In this document: positions 44,906-53,669 of the stretch, one piece after another | Layout of the letters: each line of letters begins with the position of its first letter | How positions within the stretch are numbered: the stretch's first letter is position 1 | Assembly: GCF_900103445.1 (NCBI RefSeq) | Contig: NZ_FNHS01000001.1 | Coordinates: 1-64,000, forward strand | Direction of reading: 5' to 3' | DNA from: Methylobacterium phyllostachyos | GTDB taxonomy: Bacteria; Pseudomonadota; Alphaproteobacteria; Rhizobiales; Beijerinckiaceae | DNA length: 64,000 nt | Made by a program: the position numbers and the translations under genes | Notes under the pieces: model-generated | What the model was told of the DNA's origin: nothing | The model's input: only the letters and a program-made list of their open reading frames with translations | Databases searched by the model: none

Positions 44906-46589
44906 CGGACCCCGCCACTTCCTGCCGCATCGCGGCGGCAACGTCGCGCTTCTGTTCGCCTTCCTCAGCGTGCCAATGCTGATGTTCGGTGGCGCGGCGG
45001 TCGATTACGGCTTCGCGACCCGGCTGGAGACGAAGTTGCAGGCGGCGACCGACGCGACCGCGCTGCTCTTGTGCCAGACGCCGCTCACCACCAGCTCAGC
45101 CGACCTCAACATCCTGGCTCAGACGGCGATGAACGGTGCCATGGGGGCAACGAACCTCGTCGTCGACCCCCTGGGCATCACGAGCAACCCGCGCCAGATC
45201 ACCCTGACGGCGCACAAGCTGTCGACGACCTTCTTCGGCAAGCTCACCGGGACGACGCGCATCAATCCCGGGGCCACATCGCAATGCGCTACACCCCTGC
45301 CGAAAACCTTCGAGATCGCCCTGGTGCTCGACAACACTGGATCGATGGCATCGTCGAGCGGTGGCCAGTCGAAGCTGCAGGCGGTGCAGACCGCGGCGAC
45401 GAACTTCGTCAACTACGTCTCCACCAACAGCGCCTTCTCAAGCGCGACACGGATCGCGATTGTGCCCTTCGCGGGCGCGGTGGCGGTCGATCCGACAGCC
45501 TACCGATATGCCCCCTGGATCGATGTGAACGGCCAGTCGAGCTATCACTGGCTCAACGTGGGGTCGCTCAGCGGGACGGGCTTTACCAGTCGATTCGATA
45601 TCTTCAACAAGCTCCAGAATGCCAGCGCGAACTGGGGCTGGGCCGGGTGCCTGGAGACGCTGCCCTATCCGCTGAACGTTCAGGACGGGTCACCCACGTC
45701 GGGAAACAAAGACTCGCTCTATGTCCCGCTCTTCGCGCCCGACGAGCCAGGCGACGGCAGCAGCGGATATGCGAGCTACACATATAACAGCACTCAAAAC
45801 ATAAGCTTCAACAGTTACATCGACGACTATACGGGCGTCGGAAGCTGCACCAAATGGTCGTCGAATCCGAGCTTTCAAACCGCGGAAGGGCGCGCCTGCA
45901 AATACTCCAACCCTCGCGACGCGGCGCCGACATTGTCGAATCCCTATACCAAAATTCCGAATGGACCGAATTTCGGCTGCACGACACAGCCGCTTCAGCG
46001 GCTCACCAAAGACACGACCGCTCTGAAAAACGTTATCAACAAGATGGCGCCGTTGGGATCAACCAATATTCATGAAGGTTTCATGTGGGGCTGGCGGACG
46101 CTCTCTCCTCTGAGCGTCTTCGCAGACGGCGCCCCCTACTCTTCAAGCTCCAATACTACTAATGCAAACACGATCAATAAAATCATTATTCTGATGACAG
46201 ATGGGGAGAACAGTTGGCCGGATAATCCATATACAAACTACAATGGCTCCATGTATTTCGCGGCAGGGTATTTTAGAAACATGGACGGATCCAGTCCCAA
46301 CAGCAGGCTCCCGTCAACCAATCAGGACATCTCGGATGCGGGGAGCGCCCGCAACGCTCTCGACGCGCTCACCGCTACCGCCTGTAAAAACGCGAAGGCC
46401 GTCAACATCTCGATCTACACGATCGGATTCAGCATTGCCTCCGATCCGATCGACGCCGCGGGCCAGACGCTTCTGAAGAACTGTGCCTCGTCGGCGGATC
46501 AGTACTTCCTCGCCAACGACTCGGATGGGCTGCTCGACGCCTTCCAGAAGATCCAGTCCAGCATCGGGAAATTGCGGCTGACGCAGTAA
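44889..46589 (+). CDS. TadG-like protein with von Willebrand A domain
   Basis: 566 residues. An N-terminal TadE/TadG-type helix (HRGGNVALLFAFLSVPMLMFGGAAVDYGFATRLETKLQAATDA) is followed by a large extracytoplasmic vWA domain from about 135. Its MIDAS begins ALVLDNTGSMASSSG, and the later acidic motif is KIIILMTDGENSWPDN. TadG proteins are associated with Tad pili and may mediate metal-dependent adhesion. A Ser/Asn/Tyr-rich central stretch is less GC-rich than neighbouring genes, suggesting divergence or transfer. It overlaps the second TadE gene by 17 bases (start ATG 44889). Confidence 0.9.
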   Translation: MARLPDGPRHFLPHRGGNVALLFAFLSVPMLMFGGAAVDYGFATRLETKLQAATDATALLLCQTPLTTSSADLNILAQTAMNGAMGATNLVVDPLGITSNPRQITLTAHKLSTTFFGKLTGTTRINPGATSQCATPLPKTFEIALVLDNTGSMASSSGGQSKLQAVQTAATNFVNYVSTNSAFSSATRIAIVPFAGAVAVDPTAYRYAPWIDVNGQSSYHWLNVGSLSGTGFTSRFDIFNKLQNASANWGWAGCLETLPYPLNVQDGSPTSGNKDSLYVPLFAPDEPGDGSSGYASYTYNSTQNISFNSYIDDYTGVGSCTKWSSNPSFQTAEGRACKYSNPRDAAPTLSNPYTKIPNGPNFGCTTQPLQRLTKDTTALKNVINKMAPLGSTNIHEGFMWGWRTLSPLSVFADGAPYSSSSNTTNANTINKIIILMTDGENSWPDNPYTNYNGSMYFAAGYFRNMDGSSPNSRLPSTNQDISDAGSARNALDALTATACKNAKAVNISIYTIGFSIASDPIDAAGQTLLKNCASSADQYFLANDSDGLLDAFQKIQSSIGKLRLTQ

Positions 46590-46662
46590 CGGATCCCTGC
46601 GGAACGGATGAGCTATGCAGGGCCCTCCTTCCCGGACGACAGCCCCCTTTTCCTGCGCACGC

Positions 46663-46686
46663 GGCGAAACGATCCGACGTTTCGCC
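46663..46686 (+). terminator. Hairpin after the Tad operon
   Basis: Perfect 9-bp stem GGCGAAACG/CGTTTCGCC with a 6-base loop, 74 bases past the TadG stop. No U tract; possible bidirectional terminator with dksA, which is convergent. The rest of 46590-46873 shows nothing else clear. Confidence 0.45.
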
Positions 46687-46873
46687 ACCGCTACCGATGC
46701 CGCGCCGGGCTGCCGGACACGGGCGTAACGGCAGGATCCGCCGTTCGGAACCGGTCCTATGATGCCGATCATCCGGGACGTCAGCGACAGCCAGGGCCCT
46801 GTCCCCTCACGCAAAGGGGATAGCTCGCGGCGCCTGAAACGGCTGGCTCGTACATCGCCGCCGGTTATCGACC

Positions 46874-47293
46874 TCAATCGTCCCGGTAGACCCGCTCGCG
46901 CCGCTCGTGTCGCTCCTGCGCTTCCAGCGACAGGGTGGCGATCGGCCGGGCGTCGAGGCGGCGCAGGGAGATCGGCTCGCCGGTCTCCTCACAGAAGCCG
47001 TAGGAGCCGTCCTCCAGCCGGGCGAGCGCGGCGTCGATCTTGCCGGTGAGCTTGCGCTGGCGGTCCCGCGCCCGCAATTCGATCGACCGGTCGGTCTCCG
47101 AGGAGGCGCGGTCGGCGAGATCGGGATGGTTCTCGTTCTCGCTCTGCAGCGCGACCAGGGTATCCTGCGCCTCGCGCAGGATGTCGGTCTTCCAGCTCAA
47201 AAGCTTGCGCCGGAAATACTCGCGCTGCCGCTCGTTCATGAAGGGCTCGTCGTCGGACGGGACGTAGCCGTCCTCCAGCGTCACCTTCGCCAT
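46874..47293 (-). CDS. dksA: RNA polymerase-binding transcription factor DksA
   Basis: 139 residues. A coiled-coil (about 20-90: EREYFRRKL-type with ASSETDRSIELRARDRQRKLTGKIDAALARL) precedes the C-terminal finger GSYGFCEETGEPISLRRLDARPIA-TLSLEAQERHERRE. DksA binds the RNA polymerase secondary channel and acts with ppGpp. Only the first of the four zinc-finger cysteines is present; the others are T, S and A. Alphaproteobacterial DksA proteins often show this degenerate finger and may use the single Cys for redox sensing rather than zinc. The acidic coiled-coil tip motif is typical. Confidence 0.93.
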   Translation of the reverse strand: MAKVTLEDGYVPSDDEPFMNERQREYFRRKLLSWKTDILREAQDTLVALQSENENHPDLADRASSETDRSIELRARDRQRKLTGKIDAALARLEDGSYGFCEETGEPISLRRLDARPIATLSLEAQERHERRERVYRDD

Positions 47294-47466
47294 GCGTCAC
47301 CCTCGCTGGAATCGAGCCGCCCACCAGGGGATGGCCGGTGCGCGGCGATAACGTGAGGTGCCGTATAGTCGAGGTGCTTAATCGCGACAACGCGCACAGG
47401 ACCGGCGTCTTTAAAGCGTCGTCATTGCACCGCCGCGTGCGGCAATCCGGTCACGGTACAGATGTT

Positions 47467-48483
47467 TTACTCTGTCATCTGTGTCCGCAACCGGACGATC
47501 GCGTCGGCGATCTCTGTCGTCAAGGTTCGCCCCAGGGGCAGCCTGTAATGCGTCTGGTCGAAGAACAGGTCTGGATCGGTTGATCCGGGGCGTCCGTCGC
47601 GCCAATCCACCACCGCGCTCGACGGGTGCGTCGCCAGGGCGGTGCGGACCTCCGATCGGCAGGCCGCTTCAACCCTTGCCCGGGGGCTGCCGGGCGGCGG
47701 CTCGGCGCGGGCGTAGACCGGAGGGAAGACGACCACCACCGGCGTCCGCCCGGGGATCCGGGCGAGTTCGGCCCGAAACCTCTTGGCGATCGGGAACGGG
47801 CCGCCGTGATGCGGCTCCGGCTCGGGACCGACCGGCTTCTCGAGCGCCGCCTTCTTGGCCGGATCGACGCCGAAGCCCTGGCTCAGATAGTTGCGCTCGT
47901 AATCCCACCAGCCGTCGGCGGCGGCGGTCTTGTGATGCGGATTCAGGAGCCAGCCCAGGCGATTGACCGTCTCCTGGGCCGCCGGGAAACGGATCAGGCC
48001 ACCGAGATAGTCGGGCCAGCCGCCGAGCAGCCAGTAGGGAAACCCGTGCTCACTCGGGAAGGCGGGATCGTCCGCGCACCAGAACGAATCGGCCGAGAGC
48101 ACGAGGGCGGCGGGCCGGGCGTGGTGCTGGAGGTACCAATCCAGCACCGCGAACTGCTCGGCCGGTCCGGTCGCCGGTACCGAGAGCTGGACGAACGGGA
48201 TGCCGGTGAGCCGGGTCAGCGCCGCCGGCTCGATGAGCTGGATGTGCGAGTTACCGATCACCGCCCCCGTATAGGCCGGATCGCGTCCCCGCACGGCCGA
48301 GGCGGTCCGCGGCCCCTGCGGCCGGACGGCGCCGCGCGACAGCAGGGTCGAGCGGCCGGTATCATAGGGATCGATCAGCACCGCGAGCGCCAGGTAGCCG
48401 ACGAACACGCCGGCCACCGACAGCAGCAGGAAACGGGCGAAGCTCAGCCAGTTCCGGTCGGCGCTCTGTGGGGTCACCGCCAT
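47467..48483 (-). CDS. SGNH-like hydrolase partner of MBOAT (AlgX/DltD-like role)
   Basis: 338 residues. One N-terminal membrane anchor (ARFLLLSVAGVFVGYLALAVLI) is followed by an extracytoplasmic domain starting GAVIGNSHIQLIEPAAL, with Ser79 in a GNS-type SGNH motif, and a C-terminal DPDLFFDQTHYRL that could supply Asp and His of the catalytic triad. The gene starts (ATG 48483) 2 bases after the MBOAT gene stops. MBOAT/SGNH pairs of this type O-acetylate exopolysaccharides (AlgI with AlgJ/X; PatA/PatB). The polymer target is unknown. Confidence 0.75.
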   Translation of the reverse strand: MAVTPQSADRNWLSFARFLLLSVAGVFVGYLALAVLIDPYDTGRSTLLSRGAVRPQGPRTASAVRGRDPAYTGAVIGNSHIQLIEPAALTRLTGIPFVQLSVPATGPAEQFAVLDWYLQHHARPAALVLSADSFWCADDPAFPSEHGFPYWLLGGWPDYLGGLIRFPAAQETVNRLGWLLNPHHKTAAADGWWDYERNYLSQGFGVDPAKKAALEKPVGPEPEPHHGGPFPIAKRFRAELARIPGRTPVVVVFPPVYARAEPPPGSPRARVEAACRSEVRTALATHPSSAVVDWRDGRPGSTDPDLFFDQTHYRLPLGRTLTTEIADAIVRLRTQMTE

Positions 48484-48485
48484 GC

Positions 48486-49859
48486 TCAGAACTGGAAGTA
48501 GATGAACTCGTAGTTCGCATCGTCGCCGATCTTCAGCAGGACGAGGACGAACAGGAGCGCGAAGCCGAAGGCGAGCAGACGCCGCGGCGGCAGCCGGTGG
48601 ACGGCGTCCCAGGCGGTGGGCCCCACCGTGGCGACGAGGGCGGCGACCGCGATGGTCCGCCACTTGAAGCCCGAGCCCTTCGGTGCCAGCCCGAACAGTC
48701 CCTTGAACAGGATGAGCGCGGCCTCAAAACTCGTCGCCCGGAACAGGACCCAGGTCAGCATCACGAAGAGGCTTGTCAGCAGCCAGCCGGCGGGGACCGG
48801 GATCGCGATCCGGGCGCGCCGCGCCAGCACGCCGATGCCGAGGCCGATCCCGTGCAATGCCCCCCAGGCCAGGAAGGTCAGGCCCGCCCCGTGCCAGAGA
48901 CCGCCCAGCGTCATGGTGGCGGCGAGAGCCCCGACCTGCCGCGGCAACCCGTGCCGGTTCCCGCCCAGCGGAATGTAGAGGTAGTCGCGCAGGAACCGCG
49001 ACAGGGTCATGTGCCAGCGCCGCCAGAAGTCACGCAGCGAGGTTGCGCGATAGGGCGCGTCGAAGTTCTGCGGCAACACGAGGCCGAACAGCAGCGCGAT
49101 GCCGAGCGCCATGTCGGTGTAGCCGGAGAAGTCGAAATAGATCTGGAAGGTGAAGCCGAGCGTCGCCTGCCACGCCTCCGCGACGGTGACGGCCTTCCCC
49201 GCGGCGGCCGCCTGGAACACAGGGTTCACGTAGGCTGCGAGCGGATCGCCGAGGAACACCTTTTTGGCCAGGCCGACGGTCAGCAGCATCAGGCCGCGGC
49301 TGAAACGCTCGGCGGCGTCGGGCCGTGCATAGGGCTGCGCGTCGAACTGGTGCATGATCTCGCTCCAGCGCACGAGCGGGCCGGCGAGAACCTGCGGGAA
49401 GAAGGCGATGTAGAGCGCGTATTTCACGAGCCCGAAGCCCGGCGCCCGTCCGGCCCGCAGGTCGGCGAGATACATGATGTGGTGGAAGGTGAAGAACGAG
49501 ATGCCGAGCGGCAGGGCGAGCCCCATCCGCGGCGCCTCCAGGCCGGGGATCAGGTTGGCGAGATCGGCGAAGAAGTCGAGGTACTTGAACACCCCGAGGA
49601 GCGCGAGGTTGGCGGCGATGGCGGTTGGGATCAGCCAGCGGCCGGGCCAGCGGCGGTAGAGACGCGCCACGCACCAGTTCGCCAGGATCGAGCCGGCCAG
49701 CAGCGGCACGAAGCGGATGTCCCACCAGCCGTAGAACACGAAGGACAGGCCGACGAGGAGCGGCAGCCGCCAGCCCGGCGCGGCCCGCGCCACGAGGGCG
49801 TGCAGGATCAGGGCGGCGGGCAGGAAGGCGAGGAGGAAGACGAAGGAGTTGAACAGCAT
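48486..49859 (-). CDS. MBOAT family O-acyltransferase (AlgI-like)
   Basis: 457-residue membrane protein with about 11-12 predicted helices. Family motifs are LPLGISFFTFHHIMYLADL, FDFSGYTDMALGIALLFG, LRDFWRRWHMTLSRFLRDYLYIPLGGNRHG (with the Arg-Trp-His pair) and the putative catalytic His323 in GLWHGAGLTFLAWG. This matches AlgI/DltB-type acyltransferases, which transfer acetyl groups across the inner membrane to polysaccharide. ATG 49859 (MLFNSFVFLL) is chosen because earlier residues are not family-like. Followed immediately by the SGNH-like partner. Confidence 0.92.
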   Translation of the reverse strand: MLFNSFVFLLAFLPAALILHALVARAAPGWRLPLLVGLSFVFYGWWDIRFVPLLAGSILANWCVARLYRRWPGRWLIPTAIAANLALLGVFKYLDFFADLANLIPGLEAPRMGLALPLGISFFTFHHIMYLADLRAGRAPGFGLVKYALYIAFFPQVLAGPLVRWSEIMHQFDAQPYARPDAAERFSRGLMLLTVGLAKKVFLGDPLAAYVNPVFQAAAAGKAVTVAEAWQATLGFTFQIYFDFSGYTDMALGIALLFGLVLPQNFDAPYRATSLRDFWRRWHMTLSRFLRDYLYIPLGGNRHGLPRQVGALAATMTLGGLWHGAGLTFLAWGALHGIGLGIGVLARRARIAIPVPAGWLLTSLFVMLTWVLFRATSFEAALILFKGLFGLAPKGSGFKWRTIAVAALVATVGPTAWDAVHRLPPRRLLAFGFALLFVLVLLKIGDDANYEFIYFQF

Positions 49860-49961
49860 CGGGCGAGGCGGCACAGCGAACCCGATGGGCCGCCAATGTC
49901 TCCGAGCGGAAACGGGCCGCCTTGTCGGGGATCGGGTGCGGCCCGTCAATCACGCGGCAAC

Positions 49962-51209
49962 TTAAACCCCGCGTCGGGCCGCCTCGATGGTGAGCCCCAG
50001 GCCGACCGAGCCGAAGATGTCACCCTCCACCACCCGGGCGGACGGCAGGGCTGCCGTCAGCGCGGCGCGCAGATGCGGCAGGCCGGTGGAGCCGCCGGTA
50101 AGGAACAGGGCGTCGATCTGATCCGCCGCCAATTCGGCCTGTGCGAGGCAGCGACCGATCCGCGCCGCCACCGCCCGGGCGAGGTCGCCCGTCTGATCGG
50201 ACAGCGTCCCGCGATCGAGCCGGGCCGCCAAGCCGCGCTCGATCAGGCCGAGATCGAGCTCCGTATCGCCCCGCTCGGAGGCGGCGATCTTGGCGCCTTC
50301 CACCGCCCCCGCCAGGGCATGGCCGCGCTCGCCCTCCACCGCTGCGTGCAGCCGTCTGACGAGATCGGGCCGGGCGCAGTCGCGGATCACCTCGTCGATC
50401 TCGCGCAGGGTCTTCGCGTTGTAGAGGCGGTTGATCGCCGACCACGTGGCCAGGTCGTGGTAGTAGGCGTTCGGCACCGCGAGGTCGCCCCGGCGCATGG
50501 GGCTGCCGAGGCCCAGGAGCGGCATGACCGTGCCGAGGCTGAGCTGCCGGTCGAAATCGGTGCCGCCGATGCGCACGCCGTCATTGGCCAGGATGTCGCC
50601 GGCCCGGTCCACCCGGCCCCTTCGCTCCGGCGAGAGGCGCACGATGGAGAAATCCGAGGTGCCGCCGCCGATATCGGCCACCAGGGCGATTTCTTCCGAC
50701 GCGACCTGCCGCTCATAGTCGAGGGCGGCCGCGATCGGCTCGTACTGGAACGAGACTGTGCTGAACCCGACATCGCGGGCGATCTCCCGCAGCGTCTCCT
50801 CGGCTCGTCGGTCGGCCTCCGGGTCGCCGTCCACGAAATGGACCGGGCGTCCGTGGACCACCGTGTCGAGGGAATCGCCGCAAGCCGCCTCGGCCCGCGC
50901 CTTCACCTCCATCAGGTAGCGGGCAATCACGTCGCGCAGGCGCAGGCGCTGACGGCCGACCGGGGTGGCCTCGTCCATCAGGGGCGTGCCGAGCACGGAT
51001 TTGAGGCCGCGCATCAGCCGTCCGGACCGACCCTCGACATAGGCGGCCGTCGCGGCGCGGCCGATCATCGGCTCGCGGCCGAGCTCGAAGAAGATCGCGC
51101 TCGGGATCGTCCGGTGCGATCCCTCCAGCGGCAGCAGGGTCGGTCCCTCGGGGCCGAGATGCCCGAGTGTGGTGTTCGACGTTCCGAAATCGAGGCCGCA
51201 AGCCGCCAT
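49962..51209 (-). CDS. Hsp70-family protein, YegD-like
   Basis: 415 residues: an actin/Hsp70-type ATPase domain without a C-terminal substrate-binding domain. ACGLDFGTSNTTLGHLG is the phosphate-1 loop, ALVADIGGGTSDFSIVRL phosphate-2, and FLTGGSTGLPHLRAAL the adenosine motif. It resembles the short Hsp70s called YegD, of unknown client. It is divergent from a HerA-like ATPase gene with a 156-base shared upstream region. Confidence 0.9.
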   Translation of the reverse strand: MAACGLDFGTSNTTLGHLGPEGPTLLPLEGSHRTIPSAIFFELGREPMIGRAATAAYVEGRSGRLMRGLKSVLGTPLMDEATPVGRQRLRLRDVIARYLMEVKARAEAACGDSLDTVVHGRPVHFVDGDPEADRRAEETLREIARDVGFSTVSFQYEPIAAALDYERQVASEEIALVADIGGGTSDFSIVRLSPERRGRVDRAGDILANDGVRIGGTDFDRQLSLGTVMPLLGLGSPMRRGDLAVPNAYYHDLATWSAINRLYNAKTLREIDEVIRDCARPDLVRRLHAAVEGERGHALAGAVEGAKIAASERGDTELDLGLIERGLAARLDRGTLSDQTGDLARAVAARIGRCLAQAELAADQIDALFLTGGSTGLPHLRAALTAALPSARVVEGDIFGSVGLGLTIEAARRGV

Positions 51210-51365
51210 CGTGTCGTGGATCCGGGTTCTGTCTGGGAGGGGCGTGGCCGTACAGGGCCGGAGCGTCCCGGTCCAGGCCGGAAACGGCGGGGCTGGTATC
51301 GCGGGAAGCGTGGACAGCGCCCCGACGGACCGCCCGAAGGCGCCATCGGCATGCTATGAGACACC

Positions 51366-52862
51366 ATGCGTTCCGACATCGACCTCGGCCTGACCGGCGA
51401 GCGCCCCGCGCTCCTCGACCTCACCGAACTGCTCGCCACGCGGCTTCTGGTCCAGGGCAATTCGGGCTCCGGCAAATCGCATCTGCTGCGGCGCCTGCTG
51501 GAGCAGAGCGCCGGCCTCGTGCAGCAGGCGATCATCGATCCCGAGGGCGATTTCGCCAGCCTTTCCGACCGCTACGGCCACGTGGTGGTGGAGGCGGATG
51601 GCGACGACGTCGCGCTGCAGCGGATTGCCGCCCGGGTGCGCACGCACCGGGTCTCGGTGGTGCTGTCCCTCGAGAATCTGGACGCCGACGGTCAGATGCG
51701 CGCGGCCGCCGCGTTCCTCGGCGGCCTGTTCGATGCCGACCGCGACCATTGGTATCCGATGCTGGTGGCGGTGGACGAGGCGCAGCTCTTCGCCCCGGCC
51801 GCCGCCGGCGAGGTGTCGGACGAGGCAAGGCGCCTCTCGCTCGGCGCGATGACCAATCTCATGTGCCGCGGCCGCAAGCGGGGGCTGGCTGGGATCATCG
51901 CCACGCAGCGGCTGGCCAAGCTCGCCAAGAACGTCGCGGCGGAAGCCTCGAACTTCCTGATGGGCCGGACCTTCCTCGACATCGACATGGCCCGCGCCGC
52001 CGACCTCCTGGGCCTGGAACGCCGCCAGGCCGAGACGTTTCGCGACCTGCCGCGGGGGCATTTCGTGGCGTTGGGGCCGGCTTTGTCGCGGCGCCCACTC
52101 ACCATCGCAGTCGGGCCGACCGTGACCGTGAGCCGCAGTTCCTCGCCGGTGCTGGTCCCGCTGCCGGAGGCGACCGAGGATGCCCGGGCGCTGATCCTCA
52201 CGGCGAGCCCGCAGGAGAGTCTGGCCCCGCTCGCGCCCCGCCCCAAGCCCCGACCCGCGCCGACACCGGACGTGCTCGTCCAGCTGGCGAATTACCGCCC
52301 CCCGGCCCCCGTGGAGGAGCCCGACGAGGAGCCGATGGATCCGGAGGCGCGCGAAGCGGCGCTGGCCGAGGTGTTGGCCTCGGTCCTGGCGGATGCGGAT
52401 GCGGCGGCCTGCACGCCCGCCACCCTCTATCAGGACTTCACGGTCCGCTGCCGGATCCGGCGCCTGCGCGGCGACACGATGGGCCTGCCCGAATTCAAGC
52501 GCCGGCTCGCGGTGGCCCGGGCCGAGGCCGGTGGCGCCGTCGCGGACGATTCCGGCTGGGCGCGGGCTCAGGAGATCGCAGCCGGCTTGCCCGACGACCT
52601 CGCCGGCCTGTTCCTGGTGGTGGCCCGGGCGGCGATCGAAGGGGCCCCCTGCCCCACCGACACGATGCTGGCCGAGGCCTACGGCACCAGCTCGGGTGGT
52701 CGGGCCAGGCGGATGCTCGCCTACCTTGAGGAGCGCGGTGCGATCGTCACCCGCAAGGATCTGCGCGGCGCACCGATCATCGCGGTGCCGGATCTCGGGG
52801 TTGAGACGGGGCCGGGCGAGCCGCAATTGCTGCCGACCGGGCCGAAGCGCCGAGCGGGATAG
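51366..52862 (+). CDS. HerA/DUF87-like P-loop ATPase
   Basis: 498 residues. Walker A GNSGSGKSH (31-39), Walker B MLVAVDEAQLFAP, and later GLAGIIATQRLAKLAKNVAAEASNFLMGR, a sensor/Arg-finger region of HerA/FtsK-type ATPases. The C-terminal 250 residues are proline-rich (about 280-320) followed by a helical domain with no family assignment. HerA-type ATPases act with NurA nucleases or in DNA processing or defence; no nuclease gene is adjacent, so the role is unknown. Confidence 0.78.
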   Translation: MRSDIDLGLTGERPALLDLTELLATRLLVQGNSGSGKSHLLRRLLEQSAGLVQQAIIDPEGDFASLSDRYGHVVVEADGDDVALQRIAARVRTHRVSVVLSLENLDADGQMRAAAAFLGGLFDADRDHWYPMLVAVDEAQLFAPAAAGEVSDEARRLSLGAMTNLMCRGRKRGLAGIIATQRLAKLAKNVAAEASNFLMGRTFLDIDMARAADLLGLERRQAETFRDLPRGHFVALGPALSRRPLTIAVGPTVTVSRSSSPVLVPLPEATEDARALILTASPQESLAPLAPRPKPRPAPTPDVLVQLANYRPPAPVEEPDEEPMDPEAREAALAEVLASVLADADAAACTPATLYQDFTVRCRIRRLRGDTMGLPEFKRRLAVARAEAGGAVADDSGWARAQEIAAGLPDDLAGLFLVVARAAIEGAPCPTDTMLAEAYGTSSGGRARRMLAYLEERGAIVTRKDLRGAPIIAVPDLGVETGPGEPQLLPTGPKRRAG

Positions 52863-52998
52863 CGGGATCGCGCGGCTGGCCGATCACCGCGTGTCCTCAC
52901 CGGCGCAGCGAAGAGACCCAGGGCGGCGCGACCCGCGCGGGGCGTAGCGCCAAGGTTTTGCCTCGCGGCCTTCACGAAAAACGCCGGCGCCGGCCCGA

Positions 52999-53427
52999 TC
53001 AAACGCCGCGTCGCACTTCCAGCTTGGCGAGTTCCACCGCAGCCCGCAGCTCGATCTCGGCCATCAGCCCGTCGAGCCGTGGGTCGCCCGACGGACCGGA
53101 ACGCTCGGCCAACCGGCCCGCAATGGCACGCAGCTCCAGGGGCGCAACCCGGCCGCCCAGCAGTGCGGCCTTCAGGCGATCGAGGCCGTCGAGAAGATCC
53201 TGGCCGCGCTTGGCCGAGCGACGGCGGCGCTCCTGCGGGGTCTCGCTCTCGGCCTGAAGGAGCAGCACCGCGTCGAGCCCGGCCAGGGTTGCGGCCGCCG
53301 CGGGGGCACCGGCGCCGGAGGCGGAACCCGAAGCCGCGCCGAGACTGAAGCCTCCGCCGCCCTCGGGCCGCCGGGCCGGGCCGACGCCGCCTGCGTTCTG
53401 GATCGGCTGACGGGTCTCGACGCGCAT
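52999..53427 (-). CDS. fliX: Flagellar assembly regulator FliX
   Basis: 142 residues. The N-terminus MRVETRQPIQNAGG and the C-terminal helical region (PQERRRRSAKRGQDLLDGLDRLKAALLGGRV) match FliX of alphaproteobacteria, which links early flagellar assembly to FlbD-dependent transcription of late genes. A Gly/Ala/Ser-rich linker lies between. It is divergent from flgI, as in Caulobacter. Confidence 0.88.
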   Translation of the reverse strand: MRVETRQPIQNAGGVGPARRPEGGGGFSLGAASGSASGAGAPAAAATLAGLDAVLLLQAESETPQERRRRSAKRGQDLLDGLDRLKAALLGGRVAPLELRAIAGRLAERSGPSGDPRLDGLMAEIELRAAVELAKLEVRRGV

Positions 53428-53669
53428 GATCCGGTTCGCGTTGCTCCTGGCGCTCCTGCGCCGGGCCTGAAACTCGGCCGACAGGGTTAAGCGGACGTAA
53501 ACAGGGCGGCAGAACCTGCCGGGTCGGCAGCTTCGGTGCCCGTGCCGCCGGGCGGCATCGACCGGCGGTGCCGACGGAAAGCGTGGCGTGTCAGAGCCTT
53601 AGCATCAGGAACCGCTTGGCACGGCGCTGGCAGGAAGGCGGAAGGTCCGTTCACCCGCGAAATTCCGGC

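Noticed and set aside
48468..51359. Very long open frame on the plus strand (963 codons)
   Set aside because: Opposite the MBOAT and Hsp70-like genes, whose motifs are unmistakable; composition (Gln, Arg, Gly, His) is that of a shadow frame.
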